Source of the DNA: Polaribacter sp. SA4-12
Lineage (GTDB): Bacteria > Bacteroidota > Bacteroidia > Flavobacteriales > Flavobacteriaceae
Reading direction: 5' to 3'
DNA length: 64,000 nucleotides
NCBI RefSeq assembly: GCF_002163675.1
Contig: NZ_CP019334.1
Span: 320,001-384,000 of the forward strand
Both the position numbers and the translations under genes were made by a program. The notes under the pieces are model-generated. The model was given only the letters and a program-made list of their open reading frames with translations, ran no database searches and had not been told where the DNA came from. Shown here one piece after another: positions 8,000 through 17,502 of this stretch. The stretch's first letter is position 1. Every line of letters begins with the position of its first letter.

Positions 8000-9256
8000 T
8001 TAAGCTTCTATATTTTCTTTAGCAGCAACTTTTTTAGACGTTTTATCACTAGATAAATCAACAACTACTTGGTTGTGTAGTAAATCTTGAATTGTTTGTC
8101 TTTTTCTAATTAAGTAATCTTCACCTTTATAAACCATAACTTCTGCAGGAATATAACGTGAGTTATAATTAGAAGCCATTGAGAAACAATAAGCACCAGC
8201 ATTGTGGAAACATAAAACATCTTCTTCAGAAATTTCTGAAATTCTTCTGTTAGAAGCAAATGTATCTGTTTCGCAAATATAACCTACAACAGAATAATAA
8301 CGATCTCTTCCTGTTGGATTTGAAATGTTTGTAATATGGTGATAAGAATCATACATCATTGGTCTTACTAAATGATTAAAGCCAGAATCTACATGTGCAA
8401 ATACGGTAGAAGTTGTTTGTTTTACAACATTTACTTTTGCAAGAAAAGAACCCGCTTCAGAAACCAAAAATTTACCAGGTTCAAACATTAATGTAATGTC
8501 TTTTCCATATTCTACACAAAATTCATTGAATCTTTCTGATAATTGCAAACCTAATTGCTCAATATCTGTAGAAATATCTCCTTCTTTATAAGGTACTTTA
8601 AATCCACTTCCAAAATCGATAAAATCGATGTTTTCGAATTGTTTAGCAACATCAAATAAAATATCTGAAGCACGTAAAAAAGTATCGATATCTAAAATAT
8701 CAGAACCTGTGTGCATGTGAATTCCATTGATATTCATCCCCGTATTTTCTACAACACGTTTAATATGTGGTACTTGGTGGATTGAGATTCCGAATTTAGA
8801 ATCGATATGTCCAACAGAAATTTTAGAATTTCCACCTGCCATAATATGTGGGTTTATACGCACACAAACTGGAATGTCTGGATGTTTTTGTCCGAATTGT
8901 TCTAAAATAGAAAGGTTGTCAATATTAATTTGAACACCCAATTTTGCTACTTCTTCAATCTCTGTTAAAGAAACGCCATTTGGAGTATAAATAATGTCAT
9001 GAGGTTCAATACCAGTTGTTAAACATAATTGTACTTCTTGATAAGAAACGGTGTCTAAACCAGAACCTAAATCTTTAAAGAACTTTAATATATTGATGTT
9101 AGAAAGTGCTTTTACAGCATAATTCAACTTTAAACTTTTAACGCTGCTAAAAGCATTTGTTAATCTGTTGTATTGCGATTCTATTTTATCTGTATCGTAA
9201 ACATATAAAGGACTTCCGTATTTATTTGCTAACGCTGTAAGTTGTGAGTTTTCCAC
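8000..9256 (-). CDS. lysA: Diaminopimelate decarboxylase
   Basis: Last step of lysine synthesis: decarboxylation of meso-diaminopimelate, PLP-dependent. A fold-III alanine-racemase-like protein of 418 residues. The PLP Lys is residue 49 in LNYAVKALSN. Other family marks are HMHTGSDI (HxHxGS-type), IDFGSGFKVPY, the glycine-rich phosphate-binding region, FEPGKFLV and the C-terminal catalytic segment CETDTFASNRR with AGAYCFSMASNYNSR. It starts MENSQLTALANKYGSPLYVYD. It has its own promoter (TTG-N18-TACTTTTG) and terminator, so it is probably a single-gene unit divergent from parE. The C-terminal tail (DKTSKKVAAKENIEA) is charged and not conserved in the family. Confidence 0.95.
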   Translation of the reverse strand: MENSQLTALANKYGSPLYVYDTDKIESQYNRLTNAFSSVKSLKLNYAVKALSNINILKFFKDLGSGLDTVSYQEVQLCLTTGIEPHDIIYTPNGVSLTEIEEVAKLGVQINIDNLSILEQFGQKHPDIPVCVRINPHIMAGGNSKISVGHIDSKFGISIHQVPHIKRVVENTGMNINGIHMHTGSDILDIDTFLRASDILFDVAKQFENIDFIDFGSGFKVPYKEGDISTDIEQLGLQLSERFNEFCVEYGKDITLMFEPGKFLVSEAGSFLAKVNVVKQTTSTVFAHVDSGFNHLVRPMMYDSYHHITNISNPTGRDRYYSVVGYICETDTFASNRRISEISEEDVLCFHNAGAYCFSMASNYNSRYIPAEVMVYKGEDYLIRKRQTIQDLLHNQVVVDLSSDKTSKKVAAKENIEA

Positions 9257-9280
9257 TTTATTTCATTTTATATCTGACGT

Positions 9281-9309
9281 CAAAAGTACTAAAATTGTTG
9301 AGTAAACAA
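9281..9309 (-). promoter_or_regulatory. Probable lysA promoter
   Basis: On the minus strand TTG (9309-9307), 18 bp, then TACTTTTG (9288-9281) fits the Bacteroidota consensus TTG-N17-23-TAnnTTTG. It lies 25 bp upstream of the lysA start. Confidence 0.65.
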
Positions 9310-9390
9310 TCAATTGTTTAAAAATATAACATATTGTTTTTTTTTGTGATTTTTGCGTTTATAAGGTATAAAAAAACCGTTGAAATAATG

Positions 9391-9424
9391 TTGATAACTA
9401 ATTAGCAGAGCTATTTTATTTTTG
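9391..9424 (+). promoter_or_regulatory. Possible parE promoter
   Basis: TTG at 9391 and TATTTTTG at 9417-9424, spacing 23 bp, at the long end of the Bacteroidota range. It would give a leader of about 50 bases before parE. Confidence 0.4.
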
Positions 9425-9478
9425 CTCGTTTAATGCTATTTTAGCAAGGCTTCAAACCTACTAACAGTAAGAGATTTC

Positions 9479-11341
9479 ATGAGTCAAGAAACAAAATATA
9501 CAGAAGATAATATCAGGTCTTTAGACTGGAAAGAGCATATAAGAATGCGTCCAGGAATGTACATTGGTAAATTAGGAGATGGTTCTTCTGCGGATGATGG
9601 AATCTACATTCTTGTGAAAGAAGTTTTAGATAATTCCATTGACGAATATGTAATGGGAGCTGGTAAAAATATCGAAATTTCTATACAAGGAAGTAAAGTT
9701 ACAGTTAGAGATTACGGACGTGGAATCCCTTTAGGGAAAGTAGTTGACGTGGTTTCTAAAATGAATACTGGTGGTAAATATGATTCAAAAGCATTTAAAA
9801 AATCGGTAGGTTTAAATGGAGTTGGTACAAAAGCAGTAAATGCACTTTCATCGTTTTTTAGAGTAGAATCTTCACGTGATGGAAAATCAGCTTCAGCAGA
9901 ATTTAGTCAAGGAAACTTAGAAAATCAAGAATTTTTAGAAGAATCTTCAAGAAGAAAAGGAACAAAAGTTTCTTTTATTCCTGATGAAGCCATTTTTAAG
10001 AATTACAAATACAGAAATGAATATGTAGCAAAAATGCTAAAGTATTATGTGTATTTGAACCCTGGATTGACCATTATTTTTAATGGAGAAAAATTCTTTT
10101 CAGAAAATGGATTGAAAGATTTATTGGAAGATAACAACAATAAGGATGATATGTTGTATCCAATAATTCATTTAAAAGGCGATGATATAGAAGTTGCCAT
10201 AACGCATAGTAAAACACAATACTCAGAAGAATATCATTCTTTTGTAAACGGACAACATACAACACAGGGAGGAACGCATCAAGCTGCATTTAGAGAATCT
10301 GTTGTAAAAACAATTCGTGAATTTTATGGTAAAAACTTTGAAGCTTCTGATGTTCGAAAATCTATTATTTCTGCAGTTGCTATTAAAGTAATGGAGCCCA
10401 TTTTTGAAAGTCAGACAAAAACAAAATTAGGTTCTACAGAAATGGGAGGAGACTTACCAACTGTAAGAACGTATATTAATGATTTTGTAAAAACAAAGCT
10501 TGATAATTATCTGCATAGAAATACAGATGTTGCAGATAGTCTTCATAGAAAAATTGTTCAAGCAGAGAAAGAAAGAAAAGAACTTTCTGGAATTCGAAAA
10601 TTAGCAAAAGACAGAGCTAAAAAATCGAGTTTACATAATAAAAAATTAAGAGATTGTAGAGTCCATTTAGGTGATATAAAGAAAGAAGCTCATTTAAATT
10701 CAACTTTATTTATTACAGAGGGAGATTCCGCTTCTGGTTCTATTACCAAATCTAGAAACGTAAATACACAAGCTGTTTTTAGTTTAAAAGGGAAGCCTTT
10801 AAATTCTTACGGTTTAAGTAAGAAGATTGTGTATGAAAATGAGGAATTTAATCTTTTGCAAGCAGCTTTAAATATAGAAGACGGTTTAGAAGATTTACGT
10901 TATAACAATATTGTAATTGCAACAGATGCCGATGTCGATGGAATGCACATTCGTTTGTTGTTAATTACATTTTTCTTACAGTTTTTTCCAGAGTTGATAA
11001 AAGAAGGACATTTATATATTTTAGAAACGCCATTATTTAGAGTTCGTAATAAGAAACAAACATTTTATTGTTATTCTCAAGAAGAAAAACAAGTAGCGAT
11101 TGGTAAATTAAGAGGAAAACCAGAAATAACTCGATTTAAAGGTTTGGGTGAGATTTCACCTAATGAATTTGTACATTTTATTGGTGATGACATTCGTTTA
11201 GATCCTGTAATGCTAGACAAAGAAATGTCTATTGAAAGTATGTTAGAATTCTATATGGGAAAAAACACACCTGATAGACAGAAATTTATTATTGAGAATT
11301 TAAAAGTAGAGTTGGATACGATAGAAGATGAAGAAATATAA
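9479..11341 (+). CDS. parE: DNA topoisomerase IV subunit B (type IIA)
   Basis: ATPase subunit of the decatenating type IIA topoisomerase. It has a GHKL ATPase domain ([54 protein letters not shown]), a transducer domain, and a TOPRIM domain with [10 protein letters not shown] (Glu near residue 413) and [12 protein letters not shown] (about 481-492). The C-terminus keeps [12 protein letters not shown]. At 620 residues it is of ParE rather than extended GyrB size, and its partner parC lies 1 kb downstream. The 64-residue membrane protein overlaps its last 14 bases. The start ATG precedes [21 protein letters not shown]. Confidence 0.95.
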   Translation: MSQETKYTEDNIRSLDWKEHIRMRPGMYIGKLGDGSSADDGIYILVKEVLDNSIDEYVMGAGKNIEISIQGSKVTVRDYGRGIPLGKVVDVVSKMNTGGKYDSKAFKKSVGLNGVGTKAVNALSSFFRVESSRDGKSASAEFSQGNLENQEFLEESSRRKGTKVSFIPDEAIFKNYKYRNEYVAKMLKYYVYLNPGLTIIFNGEKFFSENGLKDLLEDNNNKDDMLYPIIHLKGDDIEVAITHSKTQYSEEYHSFVNGQHTTQGGTHQAAFRESVVKTIREFYGKNFEASDVRKSIISAVAIKVMEPIFESQTKTKLGSTEMGGDLPTVRTYINDFVKTKLDNYLHRNTDVADSLHRKIVQAEKERKELSGIRKLAKDRAKKSSLHNKKLRDCRVHLGDIKKEAHLNSTLFITEGDSASGSITKSRNVNTQAVFSLKGKPLNSYGLSKKIVYENEEFNLLQAALNIEDGLEDLRYNNIVIATDADVDGMHIRLLLITFFLQFFPELIKEGHLYILETPLFRVRNKKQTFYCYSQEEKQVAIGKLRGKPEITRFKGLGEISPNEFVHFIGDDIRLDPVMLDKEMSIESMLEFYMGKNTPDRQKFIIENLKVELDTIEDEEI

Positions 11342-11522
11342 TAAAAAGTTAATTAAGAATATTTTTACAGTAGTATTCGTTTTGGTATTAATATTCTGGT
11401 TGTTTCAAATTGATTGGAATAATTTTTCTAGTAGAGCAAATTCAGGAGCTTTCTTTGGCGTTTTAGCAGGTGCACTGTTTATCATTTCATTGCAAATTAA
11501 AAATAAAGTACCAAAAGAGTAA
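11328..11522 (+). CDS. Small two-helix membrane protein
   Basis: A 64-residue protein with a basic N-terminus ([11 protein letters not shown]), a first hydrophobic helix ([17 protein letters not shown]) and a second ([18 protein letters not shown]). It starts inside the last codons of parE (14-bp overlap), so translation is probably coupled to parE. The topology would put both ends in the cytoplasm. No family is recognised. The overlap and the clean hydrophobic pattern support a real gene. Confidence 0.65.
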   Translation: MKKYNKKLIKNIFTVVFVLVLIFWLFQIDWNNFSSRANSGAFFGVLAGALFIISLQIKNKVPKE

Positions 11523-11532
11523 GCGTGAATAT

Positions 11533-11559
11533 TGGAGGTCACAATTTGTGAGCTCCAAT
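11533..11559 (+). promoter_or_regulatory. Palindrome 1 upstream of the ORF6N gene (candidate operator)
   Basis: A 27-bp palindrome: left arm TTGGAGGTCACAA, one central T, right arm TTGTGAGCTCCAA; 12 of 13 pairs match. A related, weaker palindrome follows 21 bp later. Both sit in the 94-bp spacer ahead of the ORF6N gene. Confidence 0.55.
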
Positions 11560-11580
11560 TTAGAGAAAAGGAAAATCAAC

Positions 11581-11605
11581 TTGAAGTCGCAATTAGCGTC
11601 CTCAA
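11581..11605 (+). promoter_or_regulatory. Palindrome 2 upstream of the ORF6N gene (candidate operator)
   Basis: A 25-bp imperfect palindrome: TTGAAGTCGCAA, central T, TAGCGTCCTCAA; 9 of 12 pairs match. Shape and core (GTCxCAATT) resemble palindrome 1. It ends 11 bp before the ORF6N start codon, where a bound protein would block transcription or translation. Confidence 0.45.
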
Positions 11606-11616
11606 GATTATAAAAA

Positions 11617-12156
11617 ATGAAAGAAGAAGAAAGTTTATTAATTCCTGATGAGATTATTACTAACAAAATCTATTTGATTCGAAATCAAAAAGTAATGTTA
11701 GATAGCCATTTAGCGGAATTATATCAAGTAGAAACAAAAGTATTGAAAAGACAAGTTCGTAGGAATATAAATCGTTTTCCGGATGATTTTATGTTTGAAA
11801 TCACAAAAGAAGAATACGAATCTTTAAGGAGTCAATTTGGCACCTTAAAAAGAGGAGAGCATTCAAAATATCTTCCAATAGTCTTTACAGAACAAGGAGT
11901 TGCTATGTTATCGAGTGTTTTAAATAGCGATAGAGCAATTGCAGTGAATATTAAAATTATTAGAATTTTCTCTAAAATGAGAGAATTATTAACTGATAAT
12001 GTAAGTTTACGATTAGAAATAGAAGAAATTAAAAAGAAAGTGACCAATCAAAGTAAAAATATAGAATTAGTATTTTCGTATTTAGATGAATTGATTGAAA
12101 AGAAAGAAGAGAAAACAGAAAGAACAAAAATTGGGTTTAAAAAGGATAAAGGTTAA
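11617..12156 (+). CDS. ORF6N domain-containing protein
   Basis: A 179-residue protein with an N-terminal ORF6N domain (phage KilA-N/RhuM-like, proposed DNA binding): IPDEIITNKIYLIRNQKVMLDSHLAELYQV, then VLKRQVRRNINRFPDDFMFEIT, LPIVFTEQGVAMLSSVLNSDRAIAVNI. A C-terminal helical, probably coiled-coil region follows (LRLEIEEIKKKVTNQSKNIELVFSYLDELI) and then a basic tail. It sits between parE and parC, outside any recognisable prophage, with two palindromes before it and a mobile-type repeat after it. Such genes are common as isolated accessory units in Bacteroidota. Function is unknown; a DNA-binding regulator is likely. Confidence 0.85.
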   Translation: MKEEESLLIPDEIITNKIYLIRNQKVMLDSHLAELYQVETKVLKRQVRRNINRFPDDFMFEITKEEYESLRSQFGTLKRGEHSKYLPIVFTEQGVAMLSSVLNSDRAIAVNIKIIRIFSKMRELLTDNVSLRLEIEEIKKKVTNQSKNIELVFSYLDELIEKKEEKTERTKIGFKKDKG

Positions 12157-12181
12157 AAGCAAATAGTTAGCAGATAGTTTT

Positions 12182-12267
12182 GCGTTAGGGATTGAAGTGG
12201 AAATCCTTTTTTATTTTTCATAAAAAAGATTACAACGTAAAGCCTGACCTTTTTAGGGAACGCCCAA
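12182..12267 (+). repeat. GCGTTAGGGATTGAAG-family intergenic repeat, copy 1
   Basis: Begins GCGTTAGGGATTGAAGTGG and ends AGCCTGACC-N5-AGGGAACGCCC. The outer ends GCGTT/AACGC are inverted. An inner AT-rich hairpin (ATCCTTTTTTAT versus ATAAAAAAGAT) lies in the middle. Copies 2 (26810-26894) and 3 (55070-55220, inverted) share the same ends. Confidence 0.75.
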
Positions 12268-12280
12268 ATAAAGAAATAGA

Positions 12281-12312
12281 CAGTTAAACGATTAAACAAT
12301 TAAACGTTTAAA
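12281..12312 (+). repeat. Period-8 GTTTAAxx array before parC
   Basis: AGTTAAAC/GATTAAAC/AATTAAAC/GTTTAAAA units follow one another at 8-bp spacing, ending just before the parC start. The reverse strand reads as GTTTAAxx units like those at 47399, 50861 and 56229. Confidence 0.6.
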
Positions 12313-12316
12313 AAGA

Positions 12317-15070
12317 ATGAGTGAAGAAATAAACGAAAACGAACACGAAGAAGAATTAAATAATTTAGAAGAACAATCTGATGAGTTAAATAATCAGACG
12401 GATTCTGTAGAAACCATTACCAAAGTTACAGGAATGTACAAGGAGTGGTTTTTAGATTATGCTTCGTATGTAATTTTAGAAAGAGCAGTACCTTCTTTAG
12501 AAGACGGATTAAAACCTGTGCAGCGTAGAATAATGCATTCTATGAAAGATTTAGATGATGGACGTTACAATAAAGTAGCGAATATTGTTGGTCATACCAT
12601 GCAATATCACCCACATGGTGATGCTTCTATTGCTGATGCTATGGTGCAAATTGGTCAGAAAGAATTACTGATTGATATGCAAGGAAACTGGGGTAATATC
12701 TTAACTGGAGATCGTGCAGCGGCATCAAGATATATTGAAGCTCGTTTATCAAAATTTGCATTAGACGTTGTTTTTAATCCAAAAACTACGGATTGGAAAA
12801 TGTCTTATGATGGTAGAAGAAAAGAACCGATTGATTTACCTGTAAAGTTTCCATTATTATTGGCGCAAGGAGCAGAAGGAATTGCGGTAGGTTTATCAAC
12901 CAAAGTATTGCCACATAATTTTATTGAACTGATTGATGCTTCTATCAAATATTTAAAAGGAAGAAGTTTTAGAATATTACCAGATTTTTTAACGGGTGGA
13001 ATTGCAGATTTTACCAATTATAATGATGGAGTTCGTGGAGGAAAAGTACGTGTTCGTGCTAAAATTGCGCAACTAGATAAGAAAACGTTGGTTATTAATG
13101 AAATTCCGTTTTCTACCACAACTACAACTTTAATTGATAGTATTTTAAAAGCGAATGATAAAGGGAAGATTAAGATAAAAAAAATTGAAGATAATACGGC
13201 TGCAGAAGTAGAAATATTAGTGCATTTGCCTCCAAATGTTTCTCCGGATAAATCGATTGACGCTTTGTATGCTTTTACAAATTGCGAAACGTCTATTTCT
13301 CCTTTATCTTGTACTATTGAAGACAATAAACCTGTTTTTGTTGGTGTTTCTGAAATGCTAAAACATTCTACAGATTTAACGGTTGATTTGTTAAAGAAAG
13401 AATTAGAAATTCAGTTAAACGAATTAGAAGAACAATGGCATTTTTCATCTTTAGAAAGAATTTTTATTGAGAATAGAATCTATCGAGATATTGAAGAAGA
13501 AGAAACTTGGGATGGCGTAATTGAGGCGATTGATAAAGGATTAAAACCACATATTAAACATTTAAAACGTGCAATTACTGTTGAGGATATTACACGTTTA
13601 ACAGAAATTAGAATTAAGAAAATATCAAAATTTGATATTGATAAAGCGAAACAATTTATAGAAGGTTTAGAAGAGAAAATAGCAGTTGTAAAAGATCATT
13701 TAGCAAACCTAATTGAATATGCTGTAAATTATTTTAAACGCTTAAAAGAAACCTACGGAAAAGGAAAAGAGCGTAAAACCGAAATTAGAATTTTTGATGA
13801 TATTGTTGCCTCAAAAGTGGCAATGAATAACGCAAAACTCTATGTAAATAGAGAAGAAGGTTTTATTGGTACTTCTTTAAAAAGAGATGAGTTTGTTACA
13901 GATTGTTCTGATATTGATGATATTATTATCTTTAGAAGAGATGGTGTAATGACTGTAACAAAAATAGATTCTAAAACCTTTGTGGGTAAAGATATTATTC
14001 ATGTTGCTGTCTTTAAAAAGAAAGATAAAAGAACGGTTTATAATTTTATGTATAAAGATGGTGCAAAAGGACCTTCTTATATGAAACGTTTTAATGTTAC
14101 CTCTGTTACAAGAGATAAAGAATACGATTTAACCAACGGAAATAAAGGTTCTAAAGTTTTATATTTTACAGCAAATTTAAATGGAGAAGCAGAAGTTGTT
14201 AGTATAAACTTGCGATCTGTTGGTAGTGTTAAGAAATTGAAATGGGATATTGATTTTGCTGATTTATCAGTAAAAGGAAGAGCGGTTAGAGGAAATTTAA
14301 TTACAAAACATACTATTAAATCTGTAGATTTTAAATCTGAAGGAGTTTCTACCTTAAAGCCTCGTAAAATTTGGTTTGATGATGCTGTTCAGCGTTTAAA
14401 TGTTGATGAAAGAGGAGAGTTGTTAGGAGAGTTTAGAGCAGAAGATAAATTATTGATTATTACTCAAAGTGGAAAAGCAAAAGCTGTAAAGCCAGATTTA
14501 GCAATGCATTTTGATGATGATATGATTGTTTTAGAAAAATGGAAACCTAATAAACCTATTTCTGCCATTTATTTTGATGGAGAAAAAGAGCGTTATTATG
14601 TAAAGCGTTTTTTAATGGATACAGCAGACAAAGAAGAAACTTTTATTTCGGAGCATCCAAAATCGCAATTAGAAATAGTGTCAACAGATTATAGACCACT
14701 TGCAGAAATTCAATATTCTAAAAGAAGTTTAGAAAACGAAGAAGTTAATTTTGAAGAATTTATTGCTATTAAAGGAATTAAAGCTCAAGGAAATCAATTA
14801 ACTACAGATAAAATTAAGAACGTAAATTTATTAGAGTCTTTACATTTTGAAGAACCAGTAGAAGAAATTACAGAAGAAATTGAGGTTGTAGATGAAGAAG
14901 TTATTGAAGAATTATTGCCAATTGATATTCCTGTAATTACGACTAATAAACCTGTTTTAGAAGAACTTTCTGCCGCAGAAAAAGCGCAAATAGCTTTGAG
15001 AAAATCGATTGCAAGAAAGAAAGCAGAAGAGAAGAAAAAATCTGACGAGGACCAAACAAAGTTGTTTTAA
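12317..15070 (+). CDS. parC: DNA topoisomerase IV subunit A (type IIA)
   Basis: DNA-cleaving subunit of topoisomerase IV; partner of parE upstream. The catalytic Tyr is residue 139 in AASRYIEARLSKFA. The winged-helix/tower region starts at YASYVILERAVPSLEDGLKPVQRR and includes YHPHGDASIADAMV and NWGNILTGDRAAASR. The C-terminal half forms a GyrA/ParC-type propeller. At 917 residues it is longer than typical ParC (about 750) because of an acidic N-terminal extension (residues 1-35) and a C-terminal acidic then Lys-rich tail (from about 860). A period-8 repeat array ends a few bases before the start. The racemase gene follows 3 bp later. Confidence 0.93.
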   Translation: MSEEINENEHEEELNNLEEQSDELNNQTDSVETITKVTGMYKEWFLDYASYVILERAVPSLEDGLKPVQRRIMHSMKDLDDGRYNKVANIVGHTMQYHPHGDASIADAMVQIGQKELLIDMQGNWGNILTGDRAAASRYIEARLSKFALDVVFNPKTTDWKMSYDGRRKEPIDLPVKFPLLLAQGAEGIAVGLSTKVLPHNFIELIDASIKYLKGRSFRILPDFLTGGIADFTNYNDGVRGGKVRVRAKIAQLDKKTLVINEIPFSTTTTTLIDSILKANDKGKIKIKKIEDNTAAEVEILVHLPPNVSPDKSIDALYAFTNCETSISPLSCTIEDNKPVFVGVSEMLKHSTDLTVDLLKKELEIQLNELEEQWHFSSLERIFIENRIYRDIEEEETWDGVIEAIDKGLKPHIKHLKRAITVEDITRLTEIRIKKISKFDIDKAKQFIEGLEEKIAVVKDHLANLIEYAVNYFKRLKETYGKGKERKTEIRIFDDIVASKVAMNNAKLYVNREEGFIGTSLKRDEFVTDCSDIDDIIIFRRDGVMTVTKIDSKTFVGKDIIHVAVFKKKDKRTVYNFMYKDGAKGPSYMKRFNVTSVTRDKEYDLTNGNKGSKVLYFTANLNGEAEVVSINLRSVGSVKKLKWDIDFADLSVKGRAVRGNLITKHTIKSVDFKSEGVSTLKPRKIWFDDAVQRLNVDERGELLGEFRAEDKLLIITQSGKAKAVKPDLAMHFDDDMIVLEKWKPNKPISAIYFDGEKERYYVKRFLMDTADKEETFISEHPKSQLEIVSTDYRPLAEIQYSKRSLENEEVNFEEFIAIKGIKAQGNQLTTDKIKNVNLLESLHFEEPVEEITEEIEVVDEEVIEELLPIDIPVITTNKPVLEELSAAEKAQIALRKSIARKKAEEKKKSDEDQTKLF

Positions 15071-15073
15071 AAT

Positions 15074-15763
15074 ATGAAAAAAATAGGATTAATAGGAGGA
15101 ATAACTCCAGAGTCTACCATTTTATATTACCGAATTTTAAATCAATTAAATTCGAATAATTTAGGACAACCTCATTCTGCAGAAGTTGTGATTAACTCAT
15201 TTGATTTCGGTAAAATTGCTCAACTTCAAAAAGAAAATAGATGGGATTTGTTAAATGATATTATGGCAGAAGCCGGTAAGAATCTAGAAAATGCTGGCGC
15301 TAATTGTATTTTAATCTGTGCAAATACCATGCATTTATGTATAGATGCAGTTAGAAATGTAGTTACAATTCCTGTGATTCATATTGCTGAAGCAACATCA
15401 AAAAGTATTATTGAAAAGAAGCTTAAAAAAGTAGCTTTATTAGGAACAAAATATACAATGGAAAAAGATTTTTTTATTGATATTTTGACATCCTTTGGTA
15501 TAGAAACAATTATTCCTGAATTAGAAGATAGAGATATTATTCATACTATAATTTATGATGAACTTTCTTTAGGTGAAATGAATCCTGTTTCAAAAGAGAA
15601 GTATTTAAAAATTATAGATAGATTGATTAAAAGTGGAGCAGAAGGTATTATTTTAGGATGTACAGAAATTCCTTTATTAATACAACAAGAAGATGTTGCT
15701 GTTCCTGTTTTTGATACTACAACAATTCATGCTACTGCTGCTTTTGAGTTTTCAACGAAATAA
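15074..15763 (+). CDS. Aspartate/glutamate racemase family protein
   Basis: A 229-residue PLP-independent amino-acid racemase (RacX/YgeA-like). The two catalytic Cys are visible: Cys82 in ILICANTMH and Cys196 in GIILGCTEIPLL. The N-terminus (MKKIGLIGGITPESTILYYR) is the usual family start. Substrate (Asp, Glu or another amino acid) cannot be read from sequence. It starts 3 bp after the parC stop and so shares its transcript, although no functional link to topoisomerase is apparent. It converges on the PduO-like gene. Confidence 0.9.
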   Translation: MKKIGLIGGITPESTILYYRILNQLNSNNLGQPHSAEVVINSFDFGKIAQLQKENRWDLLNDIMAEAGKNLENAGANCILICANTMHLCIDAVRNVVTIPVIHIAEATSKSIIEKKLKKVALLGTKYTMEKDFFIDILTSFGIETIIPELEDRDIIHTIIYDELSLGEMNPVSKEKYLKIIDRLIKSGAEGIILGCTEIPLLIQQEDVAVPVFDTTTIHATAAFEFSTK

Positions 15764-15794
15764 CATCAGCATAATATTACTTAAAACTAAATGA

Positions 15795-16364
15795 TTAATA
15801 GCTTTTACTAATAAAAGGAGTTTCTTTAAAACCAGTTACTTTATTGATTAGAATTGTGGCTGTAAAAAAATAGTTGCAAAGTAAATTTGCGAATTTTGGT
15901 AAAATATCTGCAACTTCTTTGTTCTCATTATTGTGGATAATTACCATTAATCTAATTGCTTTTTTAGAAATCGAAGAACACTGATTCAATATTCCTACAG
16001 GAGATTTTCCTCCTGGTAAAACAAAGCTAGAAATAGCATCTTCAACAACTATTTTCATATTTCTATAATGATCTAATAATTGTTGATGATCATTTTCTGT
16101 AATAGCAAGTTTTCCTCTAATAGAACCGTTAAGATGATAACAAAGAGGCAATAACCAATCTAGTTCTTGTCCTAGGTTTTCTAAATCTTTACTATTAGGA
16201 TATTCTAATTTTAATATTGAAAGTTCATCAATAGCCCAAGCAACCATACGTGTAAGTTGGTCCGTTTCTATTTCATAATCACAAAGAGAAGACTCTTCAT
16301 ACATAAAAGGATAACAAAGCTCATCAATATTAGATTTTGGTCTTAGTTTTTTCATAAAAAACAA
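15795..16364 (-). CDS. PduO-like cobalamin adenosyltransferase-related protein
   Basis: A 189-residue helical protein. The segment SSFVLPGGKSPVGILNQCSSISKKAIR (residues about 113-139) and the later FANLLCNYFFTATIL resemble the C-terminal helices of PduO-type ATP:cob(I)alamin adenosyltransferases (FVLPGG, then CRRAER in the family). The usual N-terminal KTGD-x-G-x-T ATP motif is missing, so enzyme activity is uncertain. It is the last gene of the minus-strand B12 cluster, starting 1 bp after the stop of the BtuF-like gene; a second Met (MKKLRPKS) is 3 codons in. It may be a divergent adenosyltransferase or a cobalamin-binding relative. Context supports a B12 role. Confidence 0.55.
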   Translation of the reverse strand: MFFMKKLRPKSNIDELCYPFMYEESSLCDYEIETDQLTRMVAWAIDELSILKLEYPNSKDLENLGQELDWLLPLCYHLNGSIRGKLAITENDHQQLLDHYRNMKIVVEDAISSFVLPGGKSPVGILNQCSSISKKAIRLMVIIHNNENKEVADILPKFANLLCNYFFTATILINKVTGFKETPFISKSY

Positions 16365-16365
16365 C

Positions 16366-17502
16366 TTAATTTAATTTTCTGTAGAAAGTAAATTCATATT
16401 CTTTGAGTAATTCTGGTTGTACAATTTTAATCAAGTCTTTTAAGACTAAATCAGGTCTAGTAGGAGCTAATTCATAATAAATAATACCGCCCGTTTTACC
16501 TTTTAAACTTATTGGTGTATAAATGTTATCGTTCTTAAAAGCATCGAATTCTGTATATAAAGGATTGCTTTTTATCAATTGTTCTTTTGTTGTATAATGA
16601 GCAGGAGCAAGCCAAAGATCTGCATTTTGTCCTTTATCAAAAACACTTTCAAAACTTAAAGATAAACTTCCTTTTCCTTTGGTATCTTTCCATAGATACT
16701 TAAAGTTTGCATCTTTAAAGAAGGTAGCAACAAAACTTTCACCTCCTGGTAAATTCCAAATATCTTTGCTCATAATAGCACCAGAAAGAATTGTAGGTTT
16801 TTTATCAGATTTTAAAGCAATTTTTTTAGCGTCTAAATAATTACTTTCTATAACTTTAAAAATACTGTCAGCTTGTTTTTCTTTATCAAATAAAACGCCA
16901 AAAAACTTAATCCACTCTGCTCTTCCTAATGGAGTTTCTTCTAGCCAATCTCCATTATACATTACAGGAATTCCTGCTTTTTGAATGGTGGTTAAAGATT
17001 TATCTGCAGATGAAATACTATAACCAACAACTAATTCTGGTTGTAAATCTAATAGAATTTCGGTATTTAAAGAAGTTTCTTTTCCAACCTCAGTAATTTT
17101 TCCTGCATCAATTAAGGCTCTTGTTTTTTCTGAAGAAACAAATTTAGAATATGGAAAACCAACAATTGCAGTCTCTTCATTCAATAACTCTAACATAGGT
17201 ATGTGAGTTGTTGAGGTTACTACTATTTTTTCAATTGGAACTTCAATATTTAAGTCTGTATACTTAATATTTTTGGTAGAATTTTTATTATGAATTTCAT
17301 ATTCAAATATATCATCAGAATTTTGATAACTAGCTTTTATTATTAGTTTTTTTGTTCCATTATCATTTATAATGTCAAAACCTTTTGCATATTTAATGGT
17401 ACTTTCTGATTGTACTTTTTTATCAACTTTAACAACTTCTTTTTTACAAGAAATAGAGATCAATAAGAATAATAAAATCGGAATTAAATTTACTTTTTTC
17501 AT
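16366..17502 (-). CDS. BtuF-like substrate-binding lipoprotein, paralogue 1
   Basis: A periplasmic-binding-protein lipoprotein of the helical-backbone (TroA/FecB/BtuF) type, 378 residues. Signal peptide [19 protein letters not shown] with lipidation at Cys19. The two-lobe fold is indicated by [24 protein letters not shown] (first lobe) and [15 protein letters not shown], then a bridging helix ([13 protein letters not shown]). Location among cob genes suggests cobamide or cobinamide binding, but siderophore or heme proteins share the fold. It overlaps guaC by 4 bp. A paralogue lies on the other side of guaC (18683-19795); shared blocks include NGDWLEE, GRAEW-KFFGVLF and [15 protein letters not shown] endings. 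No permease or ATPase is in the window. Confidence 0.8.
   Translation of the reverse strand: MKKVNLIPILLFLLISISCKKEVVKVDKKVQSESTIKYAKGFDIINDNGTKKLIIKASYQNSDDIFEYEIHNKNSTKNIKYTDLNIEVPIEKIVVTSTTHIPMLELLNEETAIVGFPYSKFVSSEKTRALIDAGKITEVGKETSLNTEILLDLQPELVVGYSISSADKSLTTIQKAGIPVMYNGDWLEETPLGRAEWIKFFGVLFDKEKQADSIFKVIESNYLDAKKIALKSDKKPTILSGAIMSKDIWNLPGGESFVATFFKDANFKYLWKDTKGKGSLSLSFESVFDKGQNADLWLAPAHYTTKEQLIKSNPLYTEFDAFKNDNIYTPISLKGKTGGIIYYELAPTRPDLVLKDLIKIVQPELLKEYEFTFYRKLN

Noticed and set aside
8727..8933. Opposite-strand ORFs inside lysA and many other genes
   Set aside because: They are antisense shadows of well-supported genes, with no homology, start context or codon pattern of their own.
9257..9478. 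tRNA or small RNA between lysA and parE
   Set aside because: No cloverleaf or conserved T-loop sequence; the region is explained by divergent promoters.
11617..12156. Prophage remnant around the ORF6N gene
   Set aside because: No integrase, structural genes or attachment sites; the flanks are housekeeping parE and parC.
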